The notes beneath the pieces are model-generated. The model saw only the letters and a program-made list of their open reading frames with translations. It made no database searches and was not told the DNA's origin. Positions 32,017 to 39,655 of a stretch of DNA of 50,147 nucleotides are shown here, piece after piece. The position numbers and the translations under genes are program-made. Position 1 is the first letter of the stretch. Each line of letters opens with the position of its first letter. The stretch is from an uncultured bacterium (lineage in GTDB: Bacteria > Verrucomicrobiota > Kiritimatiellia > CAIKKV01 > CAIYGI01): assembly GCA_903925685.1 (NCBI GenBank), contig CAIYGI010000154.1, positions 1-50,147 on the forward strand. The letters run 5' to 3'.

Positions 32017-33246
32017 ATGCACATGGATGGGAAATCGCAGGGGCGCGGGCAGGCAGTTTTGATCTATATTCTGCCGGCATTGCTGGACATGGTTTTGTCG
32101 TTGGTGCTGTTCGTGGGAACGGTGCGCGTGATCAAAATGGGGGGCGATGCCACCCGGGCGGCTTCCGTGCTGGCGGTTTGGAGCATCGTCTACGTAGTGA
32201 CCAGTCCGCTGATCGGACGGCTGGTGAATTCCGGTAATGCGCGCCGTTTCATTCTGGGTGGCTGCCTGCTGTTTGCGCTGTCGTCCGGATTGCTTGCGGT
32301 GGCCACGGGATATTCCGCGATGCTGGCGCTGGTGGGAGTTTGCGCCGTTGCAACGGCGCTTTTTTTTACGCCATTTCAGGTATTCATGAAGGATGTGGAT
32401 TCCGCCGGCGGCCGTTCGGTGGCCTACTCCACGGGACTCTACACATTTTCGTGGAGCACGGGTTCTGCCTGCGGACCGTTCGTTGCCGGGTTCCTGTTAC
32501 AGCTCGGGAAGCCGGCCACGGCGGGCGGTGAAGGACCGGGCTGGCGCTATGCGTTTTTGTTCGGCGCGGCGGTTTGTCTCCTGATGCCGGTGGTGCTGGC
32601 GTTCGTTTCCGGCGGCCGGACCCGGCGCCCAGCCGCACCGGCGGCAACGCCGACCCCGACGGCCAACGCGCGTTACAGTTCCATGCCCGATCTGGCATGG
32701 CTTGGATGGATCGGCGCCGTGGCGGGTTTTGCCGCGCTCTCCATCGTCCGCGCCATTTTTCCGGCGCGGGCAATGGGGCCCCTGCATCTCTCGGAAAGCA
32801 CGCTCGGCTCGATTTTCTTCGTGCTGAGCATGACGCAGGCGCTTTTGGGCCTGGCTTTGATGCGCAGCCGTTACTGGATGTACCGTGCGCTGCCTGTGGC
32901 GGCGTTTGCGGTGGCAGGGATTATCGGCATGCTCTGCCTTGGGTTCGGCAATACTCCGCTCATGCTTATCGCCGGCGCGGCGTTTTTCGGGATTTATTCG
33001 GGGGCGTTTTGTTTTTACATGGTTTTTCATGCGCTTGTGCATCCGAAGCGGGCGGGACATTATGTGGCCGTCAATGAAAGTCTGGTAGGCATCACAGGTT
33101 TTCTGGCGCCGTTGCTCGGAGGAGTCATGGCCGATGCGTGGGGAATCCATTTTCCGTATCTGGTGGCCGCCTTGCTAACATTGGCGGCAATGACGTTCCA
33201 GGTCTGGATCCACGGGAAGACCAAGCTTGTAAACAGCGAACAGTAG
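32017..33246 (+). CDS. major facilitator superfamily transporter
   Basis: A 409-residue protein with about twelve hydrophobic segments and the MFS inter-helix pattern VTSPLIGRLVNSGNARRFI, a loop 2-3 motif with G-R and basic residues. The central cytoplasmic loop is Pro/Ala/Thr-rich (about 200-225). Substrate cannot be deduced. It directly follows the MurU-AmgK gene, so uptake of a cell-wall sugar or anhydro-muropeptide, as by AmpG, is a plausible inference. ATG 32017 follows AGAGG; 32023 is an alternative. It is flanked by direct heptad tracts, and its final residues (VNSEQ) are encoded by the right tract. Confidence 0.8.
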   Translation: MHMDGKSQGRGQAVLIYILPALLDMVLSLVLFVGTVRVIKMGGDATRAASVLAVWSIVYVVTSPLIGRLVNSGNARRFILGGCLLFALSSGLLAVATGYSAMLALVGVCAVATALFFTPFQVFMKDVDSAGGRSVAYSTGLYTFSWSTGSACGPFVAGFLLQLGKPATAGGEGPGWRYAFLFGAAVCLLMPVVLAFVSGGRTRRPAAPAATPTPTANARYSSMPDLAWLGWIGAVAGFAALSIVRAIFPARAMGPLHLSESTLGSIFFVLSMTQALLGLALMRSRYWMYRALPVAAFAVAGIIGMLCLGFGNTPLMLIAGAAFFGIYSGAFCFYMVFHALVHPKRAGHYVAVNESLVGITGFLAPLLGGVMADAWGIHFPYLVAALLTLAAMTFQVWIHGKTKLVNSEQ

Positions 33247-33256
33247 ACGGTGAACA
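33229..33256. repeat. heptad tract, GTRAAC type, right of MFS gene
   Basis: GTAAACA GCGAACA GTAGACG GTGAACA. It encodes the last five MFS residues and supplies the TAG stop. Confidence 0.9.
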
Positions 33257-33313
33257 GCGCTTCGGCGCCAGCCGCAGAGTTGCGATTGACGAACCCTTGC
33301 CGGTTTCGACACT

Positions 33314-34786
33314 ATGCTTGCCATGCATGATGCGCCGTCGCCAGCCACGTTCACGGCATCCGCCGCCGCGCCGCTGCGGAGTTGGCGCCTTAAACGCGGG
33401 GAACGCATTGTGCTGGCCGTCGTGCTCGCCGCCCTGGTTGTTTTTGGCTTCGTGCACGAACGGCGCACGGCCTTGCGCAACCAGCCCATGACCGACCTTG
33501 GTGTTTTCGCCTGTGCCGCCTGGGCGGTTGCATCGGACGCCAACCTGTATGCCATCAGCGACTGGCATGGCTGGCACTACCACTACCCGCCGCTGATGGC
33601 GATTCTGATGCGCCCATTCGCCCATCCGCTGCCGGAACCATTTCCGGAACTGTCGCCCGGCGTGGCGCGCACAGCCGCCAATACGCCATGGGGCTATAAT
33701 TTGACCGGGGTGTCCAGCCAGTACTGCCCGCTGGGCGCGCGCAACGCGCGGTTTTTCTGGATTGTCGCCGGATGGTACCTGCTCAGTGTCGCGCTGCTGC
33801 TGCTTTCCCTGCACACGCTGGCATGTGGACTGGAGGGCGCTCCGTTGTCCGACGGGCCGCCGGAGGAAGCCGTGGTGCGGCGCCGCTGGTGGCTGCGGCG
33901 GCTTCTGCCCATGCTCATAGTCGTAACCTCGATCGGATCGGAGTTGTCGCGCGGCCAGGTGGATCTGACGCTGCTGGCGGCCATCTCCTTCGCGCTCTAC
34001 TTCGCCGTACGCGGCCGCCCATGGGTGGCAGGCATATGCCTGGTCTTCCCAGCCTGCGTGAAACTCTTCCCTGCGCTGCTCGGTTTCTGGCCGCTCTGGC
34101 GCCGGCGCTGGACGATGATCGGCGGCATGATGGCGGGCGCGCTCTTGGGGCTGGTTGCGATACCGGCGCTGACCTGCGGACCAACGCGCACTGTCGCGCT
34201 TTATCGGGACTGGGTGAATGTGTTGCTTTTGCCTGGCCTGGGCGCGGGCAACGACGCCTCACGCGCCGCGGAGCTGACAGGAATGAACTCCACCGACAAT
34301 CAGTCGCTGCTGGCATTTATTCATAACTGGTCGCACCGCGGAATGACGCTTGAAGCGCGCCGCCAGCCCGCCTCCGCCGCAGCCCGCGCCGCCGCGGCGC
34401 TGGCCGGCCTCGCCATGCTGGCCGCCGCCTGCTGGGCCGCACGCTGGCGCCGCAACGAAAACACTCGGTCCGCCTACGGTTTTGCGGGGATGCTGACCGG
34501 CATCATGCTGCTGATGAGCCCGGTCACGCACAGTTTTTATCTGGTATTGCTGATTCCGCTGCTGATGGCGCTGGTGGATTCCGGCCTGGACGTCCGCATC
34601 ACGCCCCGGCACCGCTGCGCGCTGGCGACAATTCTGGGCCTTTTCTGGATTGTCGATTTGATCATTCGCCTGGTTCCCAAGAACGGTGTTGTGCCGACCC
34701 TTGGTCTGCCGACGCTGACCGTTTTGATGCTCCTGACCGCGGGCGCCTGGATGCTGCACGGAGACACCAAGGGGAGCGACGCATGA
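33314..34786 (+). CDS. family 87 glycosyltransferase (DUF2029), polyprenyl-phosphate-sugar dependent
   Basis: A 490-residue integral membrane protein with about eleven to twelve segments. It has the GT-C features of DUF2029/GT87: an early periplasmic TDLGVFACAAWAVASDANLY with the catalytic-type aspartate, then HYHYPPLMAIL, RGQVDLTLL and a VFPACVKLFPALL segment. Mycobacterial relatives transfer mannose from polyprenyl-phosphate. The next gene encodes a DPM1-type synthase that could make that donor. The two genes overlap by ATGA. The acceptor is unknown. Confidence 0.8.
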   Translation: MLAMHDAPSPATFTASAAAPLRSWRLKRGERIVLAVVLAALVVFGFVHERRTALRNQPMTDLGVFACAAWAVASDANLYAISDWHGWHYHYPPLMAILMRPFAHPLPEPFPELSPGVARTAANTPWGYNLTGVSSQYCPLGARNARFFWIVAGWYLLSVALLLLSLHTLACGLEGAPLSDGPPEEAVVRRRWWLRRLLPMLIVVTSIGSELSRGQVDLTLLAAISFALYFAVRGRPWVAGICLVFPACVKLFPALLGFWPLWRRRWTMIGGMMAGALLGLVAIPALTCGPTRTVALYRDWVNVLLLPGLGAGNDASRAAELTGMNSTDNQSLLAFIHNWSHRGMTLEARRQPASAAARAAAALAGLAMLAAACWAARWRRNENTRSAYGFAGMLTGIMLLMSPVTHSFYLVLLIPLLMALVDSGLDVRITPRHRCALATILGLFWIVDLIIRLVPKNGVVPTLGLPTLTVLMLLTAGAWMLHGDTKGSDA

Positions 34787-35514
34787 TTACGCCCACGCTC
34801 GGAATCGTGCTGCCGCTATACAACGAACGCAGCCGTGTCGCGCGCACTTTCGACGAGGTGCTGCTTTGGGCGCACCGCAAACCGCATTGGCGGTTTCTGC
34901 TGGTGGATGACGGTTCGCTTGACGGGGGCGGCGACGAATTGCGCCGCCTGCACCAGGAACGCCCGGCTGTCAATACCGAGATACTTGTATTGCCCGCCAA
35001 TCTCGGCAAGTGCGGCGCCATACGGCGCGGTTTCCAGCAACTCCAAACCGACCTGCTCTGCTTCACCGACGGCGATCTGGCCTTTTCCCTCGATCACGTC
35101 GAACGTCTTGAGCTCGCGCTGGAGCATTTCGATGTCGTCATCGGCAACCGCAATCTCGTGATTCAGCACGAAAACACCAGCCTCCGCCGCCGCCTGATGG
35201 GCGGTGTCTTCAACCGGCTCGTGCGCGTGCTTCTGAGCCTGCCTTACCACGATACGCAAGCCGGGCTGAAGGGCTTCCGCGCGTCCGCCGCGCGCGCGAT
35301 CTTCGCCCGGCAGCGCATCGCCAGTTTCGGCTTCGACGCGGAACTGCTCTGCATCGCGCGCTCGCTTGGTTTGACCATCGGGGAAATTCCCGCGCGCGTG
35401 CTCGATGACCACAACTACAAACTGGGCAAGGTCAAACTGCTCAAGGACAGCCTGCTGATGCTGGGCGATATCTTCCGCATCCGCTCTAATCTCCGGCGTC
35501 GCCTCTACGTTTGA
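34783..35514 (+). CDS. dolichyl/polyprenyl-phosphate mannose (glucose) synthase-like GT2
   Basis: A 243-residue GT-A enzyme: LGIVLPLYNERSRVARTFDE, FLLVDDGSLDGGGDEL, LPANLGKCGAIRRGFQ, CFTDGDLAFSLDH (catalytic D-x-D type), DTQAGLKGFRASAA and FDAELLCIARSLG. This is the DPM1/polyprenyl-phosphate sugar synthase pattern without C-terminal membrane helices. It should load a hexose from an NDP-sugar on undecaprenyl phosphate at the inner membrane. Coupling with the GT87 gene suggests donor synthesis for it. Confidence 0.88.
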   Translation: MITPTLGIVLPLYNERSRVARTFDEVLLWAHRKPHWRFLLVDDGSLDGGGDELRRLHQERPAVNTEILVLPANLGKCGAIRRGFQQLQTDLLCFTDGDLAFSLDHVERLELALEHFDVVIGNRNLVIQHENTSLRRRLMGGVFNRLVRVLLSLPYHDTQAGLKGFRASAARAIFARQRIASFGFDAELLCIARSLGLTIGEIPARVLDDHNYKLGKVKLLKDSLLMLGDIFRIRSNLRRRLYV

Positions 35515-35525
35515 TCCCCCGCGCC

Positions 35526-36602
35526 ATGTCGTTGCTCCAATTCAGTTCCATTGCGATAGCGTGCATGGCAGGCGCGGCCATATTCCTGATGCTTTACAAC
35601 CGCGTTTTCCTGCAATTCAAACACAACCGCGCCAAGCTCGCCGTGAGTGTCTTATCGTTGCTGGGGATGCTCGCGGTTTCCGCGCTTGCGGGTTATATCT
35701 GGGCCGGCTACCGCAGCCTGCTGCCTGCCGTTGCCGTATTGCTCGCGATGGGCACAGGCGAAGGCTTGCGCCTGATGCGCCGGCGGCGCTGCCGGGGCTC
35801 CGCGCCTGTGGCGGACACGCATCACTTCATTCGCCTGATGCAGCCCTTGACCACGCTGGATCTGGCGGTGCGCCGCTATCGAATTCCACTGCCCGGATGG
35901 CCGGGCGGCAACTTTCGCATCGTCCAGCTCAGCGATCTTCACATAAGCGACCGCCTGCCGGCCGCCTACTATGAACGCGTCGCCGACGAGGCCACCGCCG
36001 CCGGAGGCGATCTGCTGATCATAACCGGCGACATGATCAGCGACCTCCAATATCTGCCTTTGCTGGCCCCCTTCCTGCGCCGTCTGCAAGCTCGCCTCGG
36101 GGTCTACGCCGTTCTCGGCAATCACGATTGGTGGAGCGATCCGATCGCCGTACAGAGCGCGCTGGCCTCCGCCGGCGTCGTCTGGCTGGCTAACAGTTAC
36201 CGGTCGCTGCCCGCCGCCAACTGCGCCCGCGTACGGCTCGGCGGCTGCGAACGGCCCTGGTCCAAAGGGCTGGCTCCCTGGGAGGCGCCGCCGGAGAATC
36301 CTTCCGAGCCGCTGATTTTACTGACCCATACGCCCGACAACATTTTTCACATCGCGCGCCATGCGCCGCCTGACACCCTGGTTTTCGCCGGCCACTATCA
36401 CGGCGGCCAGATTCGCGTTCCATGGCTGGGCTCTCTGCTTGTGCCCTCCATTCACGGCCGGTTATTCGACCATGGCCACTTTGTGGTGCACGGCATCCAC
36501 CTTTTCGTCAACGCCGGCATCGGCGCCGCCATGCCCCGCCTGCGCATTTATTGTAATCCGGAGATCACGATCGTGGATTTGCAGGGTGGGGGAGGTAAAT
36601 AA
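35526..36602 (+). CDS. membrane-anchored metallophosphoesterase (YkuE/YaeI-like)
   Basis: A 358-residue protein. Three to four N-terminal membrane segments (residues 1-85) precede a calcineurin-like domain: VQLSDLHISDRLP (D-x-H), LLIITGDMISD (G-D), VLGNHDWWSD (G-N-H-D), LTHTPD and FAGHYHGGQIRVP (G-H-x-H-G-G-Q). The last motif is typical of the YaeI/LpxG-related subgroup that works on lipid substrates or phosphodiesters at the membrane. An in-frame TTG at 35511 overlaps the previous stop; ATG 35526 gives a normal signal-like start. It probably belongs to the preceding glycosyltransferase operon. Confidence 0.85.
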   Translation: MSLLQFSSIAIACMAGAAIFLMLYNRVFLQFKHNRAKLAVSVLSLLGMLAVSALAGYIWAGYRSLLPAVAVLLAMGTGEGLRLMRRRRCRGSAPVADTHHFIRLMQPLTTLDLAVRRYRIPLPGWPGGNFRIVQLSDLHISDRLPAAYYERVADEATAAGGDLLIITGDMISDLQYLPLLAPFLRRLQARLGVYAVLGNHDWWSDPIAVQSALASAGVVWLANSYRSLPAANCARVRLGGCERPWSKGLAPWEAPPENPSEPLILLTHTPDNIFHIARHAPPDTLVFAGHYHGGQIRVPWLGSLLVPSIHGRLFDHGHFVVHGIHLFVNAGIGAAMPRLRIYCNPEITIVDLQGGGGK

Positions 36603-36621
36603 GTTTTTTCACGCGATGATC

Positions 36622-36650
36622 TTGACAATGTGACCTCGTGTGACTACATT
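36622..36650 (+). promoter_or_regulatory. promoter of Phd/PIN operon, predicted leaderless
   Basis: A consensus TTGACA (36622-36627), 17 bp, TACATT (36645-36650), 6 nt, ATG 36657. This is the strongest example of the short-spacing pattern in the window. Confidence 0.65.
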
Positions 36651-36656
36651 ATCTTC

Positions 36657-36938
36657 ATGAACCGCGCGAAAAAAAACTTTGCTTATCCGATTATCGATGG
36701 CGGGGCCATTTCGGTCCGCGAGGCCAAGGCGCAGTTTTCCACCCTGCTTGGCCGGGCGGCGGCGGGTGAAGAGATCACCATTACCTGGCACGGCCAACCG
36801 CGGGCCCGGCTTGTGCCCGTCAAGGTCGAAGGGGCGTTGCTTCTTTTGGACCGTGCCTGGCTGAAATCCATGACCGTACGAAAACAGGGACTCAATGCGG
36901 AGAAACTCGTGCGCGCCGACCGGGACGCCAGGGGCTGA
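36657..36938 (+). CDS. Phd/YefM-type antitoxin
   Basis: A 93-residue protein: ISVREAKAQFSTLLGRAAAG, EEITITWHGQPRARLVPVK. This is the Phd antitoxin DNA-binding domain, followed by a C-terminal helix that would mask the PIN toxin encoded 2 nt downstream. ATG 36657 is the first Met after the promoter; a GTG frame start at 36630 lies inside the promoter and is rejected. Confidence 0.82.
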   Translation: MNRAKKNFAYPIIDGGAISVREAKAQFSTLLGRAAAGEEITITWHGQPRARLVPVKVEGALLLLDRAWLKSMTVRKQGLNAEKLVRADRDARG

Positions 36939-36940
36939 GC

Positions 36941-37372
36941 ATGTATCTGGACAGCGCCATTCTGGTCAAATTGGTCGTACGAGAACCAGATAGCGATTTC
37001 TACGCGGATCTGGTTGACGGCCAGCCCTCTGTGCGCTCCTCCGAATTGGCGATGCCGGAATGTCGCTCGGCGCTGTTGAGAAAATGGAGACAGGGGCAGA
37101 TCGACGCCTGGACGCATGACATGGCTTGGACGCGCCTGCAAACTCTTTGGTCGGGCGGCGGTTTGGTGCTTCATCCCGTCACTAGAGGCATCCTGTTAGA
37201 GGCTGCCAGGGACATTGAAAAGTGTATGGCGCGTGCGCCGCTACGCACGCTCGACGCCATTCATATTGCCACTTGTCTGCTTTTTAGGGAGTATCCATTG
37301 ATAACGAACGATCGGGTCATGCGCGTGGCCGCCGAAACGCTTCATTTGCCGTTGGGCGCCCTCCCGCGTTGA
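36941..37372 (+). CDS. PIN-domain toxin (VapC-like)
   Basis: A 143-residue PIN ribonuclease with complete acidic residues: MYLDSAILVKLVV (Asp), SELAMPECRSALL (Glu), RTLDAIHIATCLL (Asp) and ITNDRVMRVAAETLHLPL (Asp). It starts 2 nt after the Phd-type antitoxin. In contrast to the broken PIN genes at the left end, this pair looks functional. VapC toxins cut tRNA or rRNA. Confidence 0.85.
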   Translation: MYLDSAILVKLVVREPDSDFYADLVDGQPSVRSSELAMPECRSALLRKWRQGQIDAWTHDMAWTRLQTLWSGGGLVLHPVTRGILLEAARDIEKCMARAPLRTLDAIHIATCLLFREYPLITNDRVMRVAAETLHLPLGALPR

Positions 37373-37429
37373 CGCGTACCGTGAAAACTGTAGTCTGGGG
37401 TTGGTGTTGAACCTAAAAAGGAAGAAATC

Positions 37430-38443
37430 GTGCGCATACTGACAACCGGCGGAGCCGGATATATCGGCAGCCATACCTGCGTGGAACTGCTCAATGCGGG
37501 CCATGACGTGGTGGTGGTGGACAATTTGATCAACAGCAAGGAGGAGGCGCTCCGGCGGGTCGAAGCCATCACCGGACGGAAACTGCACTTCCACCGTGTC
37601 GATCTGCTCGATCAGGCCGGGTTGACCGAAGTCTTCGACCGCCACGCCATCGATGCCGTAATTCACTTCGCCGGGCTGAAGGCGGTGGGCGAGTCCGGCA
37701 AGATACCGCTCAGCTACTATCACAACAACATCGGCGGGAGCTTGATCCTGCTTAAAGTAATGCAGGCTTTCAATGTGCGCCGCCTGGTGTTCAGTTCCTC
37801 CGCCACCGTTTACGGCAATCCGCGCTCCGTGCCGATCGTCGAGGATTTTCCGCTTTCCGCCACCAATCCCTACGGCCGGACGAAGTTGATGATCGAGGAG
37901 ATTTTGCGCGACCTGTGCGCTTCGGATTCCGCCTGGCGAGTCGCCCTGCTGCGCTATTTCAACCCCGTCGGCGCGCACCCGAGCGGCCGGATCGGCGAGG
38001 ATCCCAACGACATCCCCAATAATCTTTTCCCCTTCATGGCCCAGGTGGCCGTCGGCAAACTCAAGCAACTGTCGGTCTTCGGCAATGACTATCCCACCAG
38101 GGATGGCACGGGTGTGCGCGATTATATCCATGTGGTCGATCTGGCGCTTGGCCATCTCAAAGCCCTCGACGTGTTGCGTGAAAAGTCTGGGATTGCCGCC
38201 TACAACCTCGGCACGGGCGAGGGCTACAGCGTTTTGGAATCCGTGGCGGCGTTTTCCAAAGCCTGCGGCAAAGCCATTCCTTATCGAATCGCGCCCCGCC
38301 GTCCGGGCGACATCGCCGCCTGCTATGCCGATCCCGCCAAGGCCAATCGCGAACTTGGCTGGAAGGCCACGCGCAACATCGCGGAAATGTGCGCCGACGC
38401 CTGGCGCTGGCAGTCGCAAAATCCAAACGGCTACTCGGAATGA
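37430..38443 (+). CDS. galE: UDP-glucose 4-epimerase
   Basis: A 337-residue short-chain-dehydrogenase-like epimerase: ILTTGGAGYIGSHTCVELL (NAD site), FAGLKAVGESGKIPLSYY, VFSSSATVYGNP and NPYGRTKLMIE with catalytic Tyr-x-x-x-Lys (about 147-151), then GTGVRDYIHVVDLA. It interconverts UDP-glucose and UDP-galactose (or the GlcNAc forms) in the cytoplasm, supplying the glycan genes. The GTG start is supported by AAGGAAG about 8 nt upstream and by the conserved N-terminus. Confidence 0.95.
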   Translation: MRILTTGGAGYIGSHTCVELLNAGHDVVVVDNLINSKEEALRRVEAITGRKLHFHRVDLLDQAGLTEVFDRHAIDAVIHFAGLKAVGESGKIPLSYYHNNIGGSLILLKVMQAFNVRRLVFSSSATVYGNPRSVPIVEDFPLSATNPYGRTKLMIEEILRDLCASDSAWRVALLRYFNPVGAHPSGRIGEDPNDIPNNLFPFMAQVAVGKLKQLSVFGNDYPTRDGTGVRDYIHVVDLALGHLKALDVLREKSGIAAYNLGTGEGYSVLESVAAFSKACGKAIPYRIAPRRPGDIAACYADPAKANRELGWKATRNIAEMCADAWRWQSQNPNGYSE

Positions 38444-38471
38444 TTCCAACGGCGCTGGCAATCACAACCTT

Positions 38472-38492
38472 CTGAAACCTGAACACTGAACA
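38472..38492. repeat. short heptad tract, CTGAACA type
   Basis: CTGAAAC CTGAACA CTGAACA between galE and the lipoprotein gene. Confidence 0.7.
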
Positions 38493-38511
38493 CCTTTGAT
38501 GCGTCGATACG

Positions 38512-39096
38512 ATGAGTGCATTTCTCACATGTTCCCGTCTGCTGCTGGCCGGTCTGGCCGCTCTGACGCTGGCCGGTTGCGCTTCAACGCCGCCCTTGTC
38601 GCTGCCCACGCTCGGAACTGACATGCCTGATCCCGCACACGCTTCCGCGATTCACACTCCGGGCGCGGTGCCGGCGCACGACCTGATCGGCGTGGTTGCC
38701 GACCAAATCGTGCGCGCTCCGTTTTCCACCGAAACCGGATCATCGATGCTTGTGCTTCCGCTTCGCAATGCCACGGGCCGTCCTCTGGATGTCGCGGGCT
38801 TGAGCTCCGCTCTTGGTCAGGCGTTGAGCGCGACCGGCCGGTTTACGCTGGTCCAGCTTCCGCCATCGTCGGCTGCCGTGCCGTCGGTGTACCGCGAACA
38901 GCGGCTGCTCAACGCCCGGTCCATCGGCGCGCGCTATCTCGTGCAGGGTGTGCTGGAATTGGATGAAACCCCGCACGCAAATGCCGATATGGTTGTCTTG
39001 CTTGTGGAAGTGACCGATCTTTCGACCAGTCTGGTTGTATGGATGGTGCGTCAGCCCGGACAACTGCCCGTGCTCGCCCCTAACGCCAAACCCTGA
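38512..39096 (+). CDS. lipoprotein, LpoB/FlgP-like fold suspected
   Basis: A 194-residue protein with a clear lipoprotein signal (LAALTLAGC, Cys at about 22). The mature part has SMLVLPLRNATGRPLDVAGL, then LGQALSATGRFTLVQLP and NARSIGARYLVQGVLELDE, the strand-helix pattern of LpoB/CsgG-type lipoproteins (N-R-T/A-T loop, long helix, GR-F strand). LpoB activates a penicillin-binding protein from the outer membrane. Similarity is by pattern only. The 3' end overlaps the convergent gene by 17 bp. Confidence 0.68.
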   Translation: MSAFLTCSRLLLAGLAALTLAGCASTPPLSLPTLGTDMPDPAHASAIHTPGAVPAHDLIGVVADQIVRAPFSTETGSSMLVLPLRNATGRPLDVAGLSSALGQALSATGRFTLVQLPPSSAAVPSVYREQRLLNARSIGARYLVQGVLELDETPHANADMVVLLVEVTDLSTSLVVWMVRQPGQLPVLAPNAKP

Positions 39097-39634
39097 AAAC
39101 CAGCTGTAGCACACTCACTAGCACCACAACAAAAAAAATCAGCGCCACGATCGTGCGGTTACGCTGCGTGCGCCGCTCGCGACGCAGGGGCCGCAGGGCC
39201 TGCAAACTGCCGGTGGTGAAATAGCTGGCAAAGCGCTCGTGATCCCGCGGATCGCGCGTCATGAGTTCAGGTTGCGCCTGTTCGCCGGCCGCCGGTGGAA
39301 CTCCCGTTTGATCCGTCCTCGGAATCGCCGCCGCGGCATCCCGGCCTTTCGATAGCGGCCGCCGCACGGCCACCAAGGGACGCCGATCGGCAGGTGCGGC
39401 AGGTTCTTCCTGGCGCGCGATTGCCGGACTGGGCTCGGAGGCTCCCGGCGCCTGCGCGACACGGGCGCGATACTGAGGATAAATATCGCTCCGCTCAGGT
39501 TTGTCCACCACCCGCCGCAGCAATTGCATGTCATCGTGGACGTTGTCCAGTTCGGCCTCGATCTCGCGAATACGCGCTTCGAGCTGACTTGCGCGCGAGG
39601 AAGAAGGCGTGGATATATCGCGACGACCGGTCAT
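39080..39634 (-). CDS. tail-anchored coiled-coil protein, unknown
   Basis: A 184-residue protein: an N-terminal coiled coil (SQLEARIREIEAELDNVHDD), a Pro/Ala-rich middle (about 55-130) and one C-terminal membrane segment (TIVALIFFVVVLVSVLQLVF) with a four-residue tail. No family is recognised. It follows by about 22 bp a gene with the same plan (coiled coil plus C-terminal anchor), so the two may form one membrane-attached assembly. Confidence 0.65.
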   Translation of the reverse strand: MTGRRDISTPSSSRASQLEARIREIEAELDNVHDDMQLLRRVVDKPERSDIYPQYRARVAQAPGASEPSPAIARQEEPAAPADRRPLVAVRRPLSKGRDAAAAIPRTDQTGVPPAAGEQAQPELMTRDPRDHERFASYFTTGSLQALRPLRRERRTQRNRTIVALIFFVVVLVSVLQLVFRVWR

Positions 39635-39655
39635 ATCCAAATCCCGTCCCGCCGC

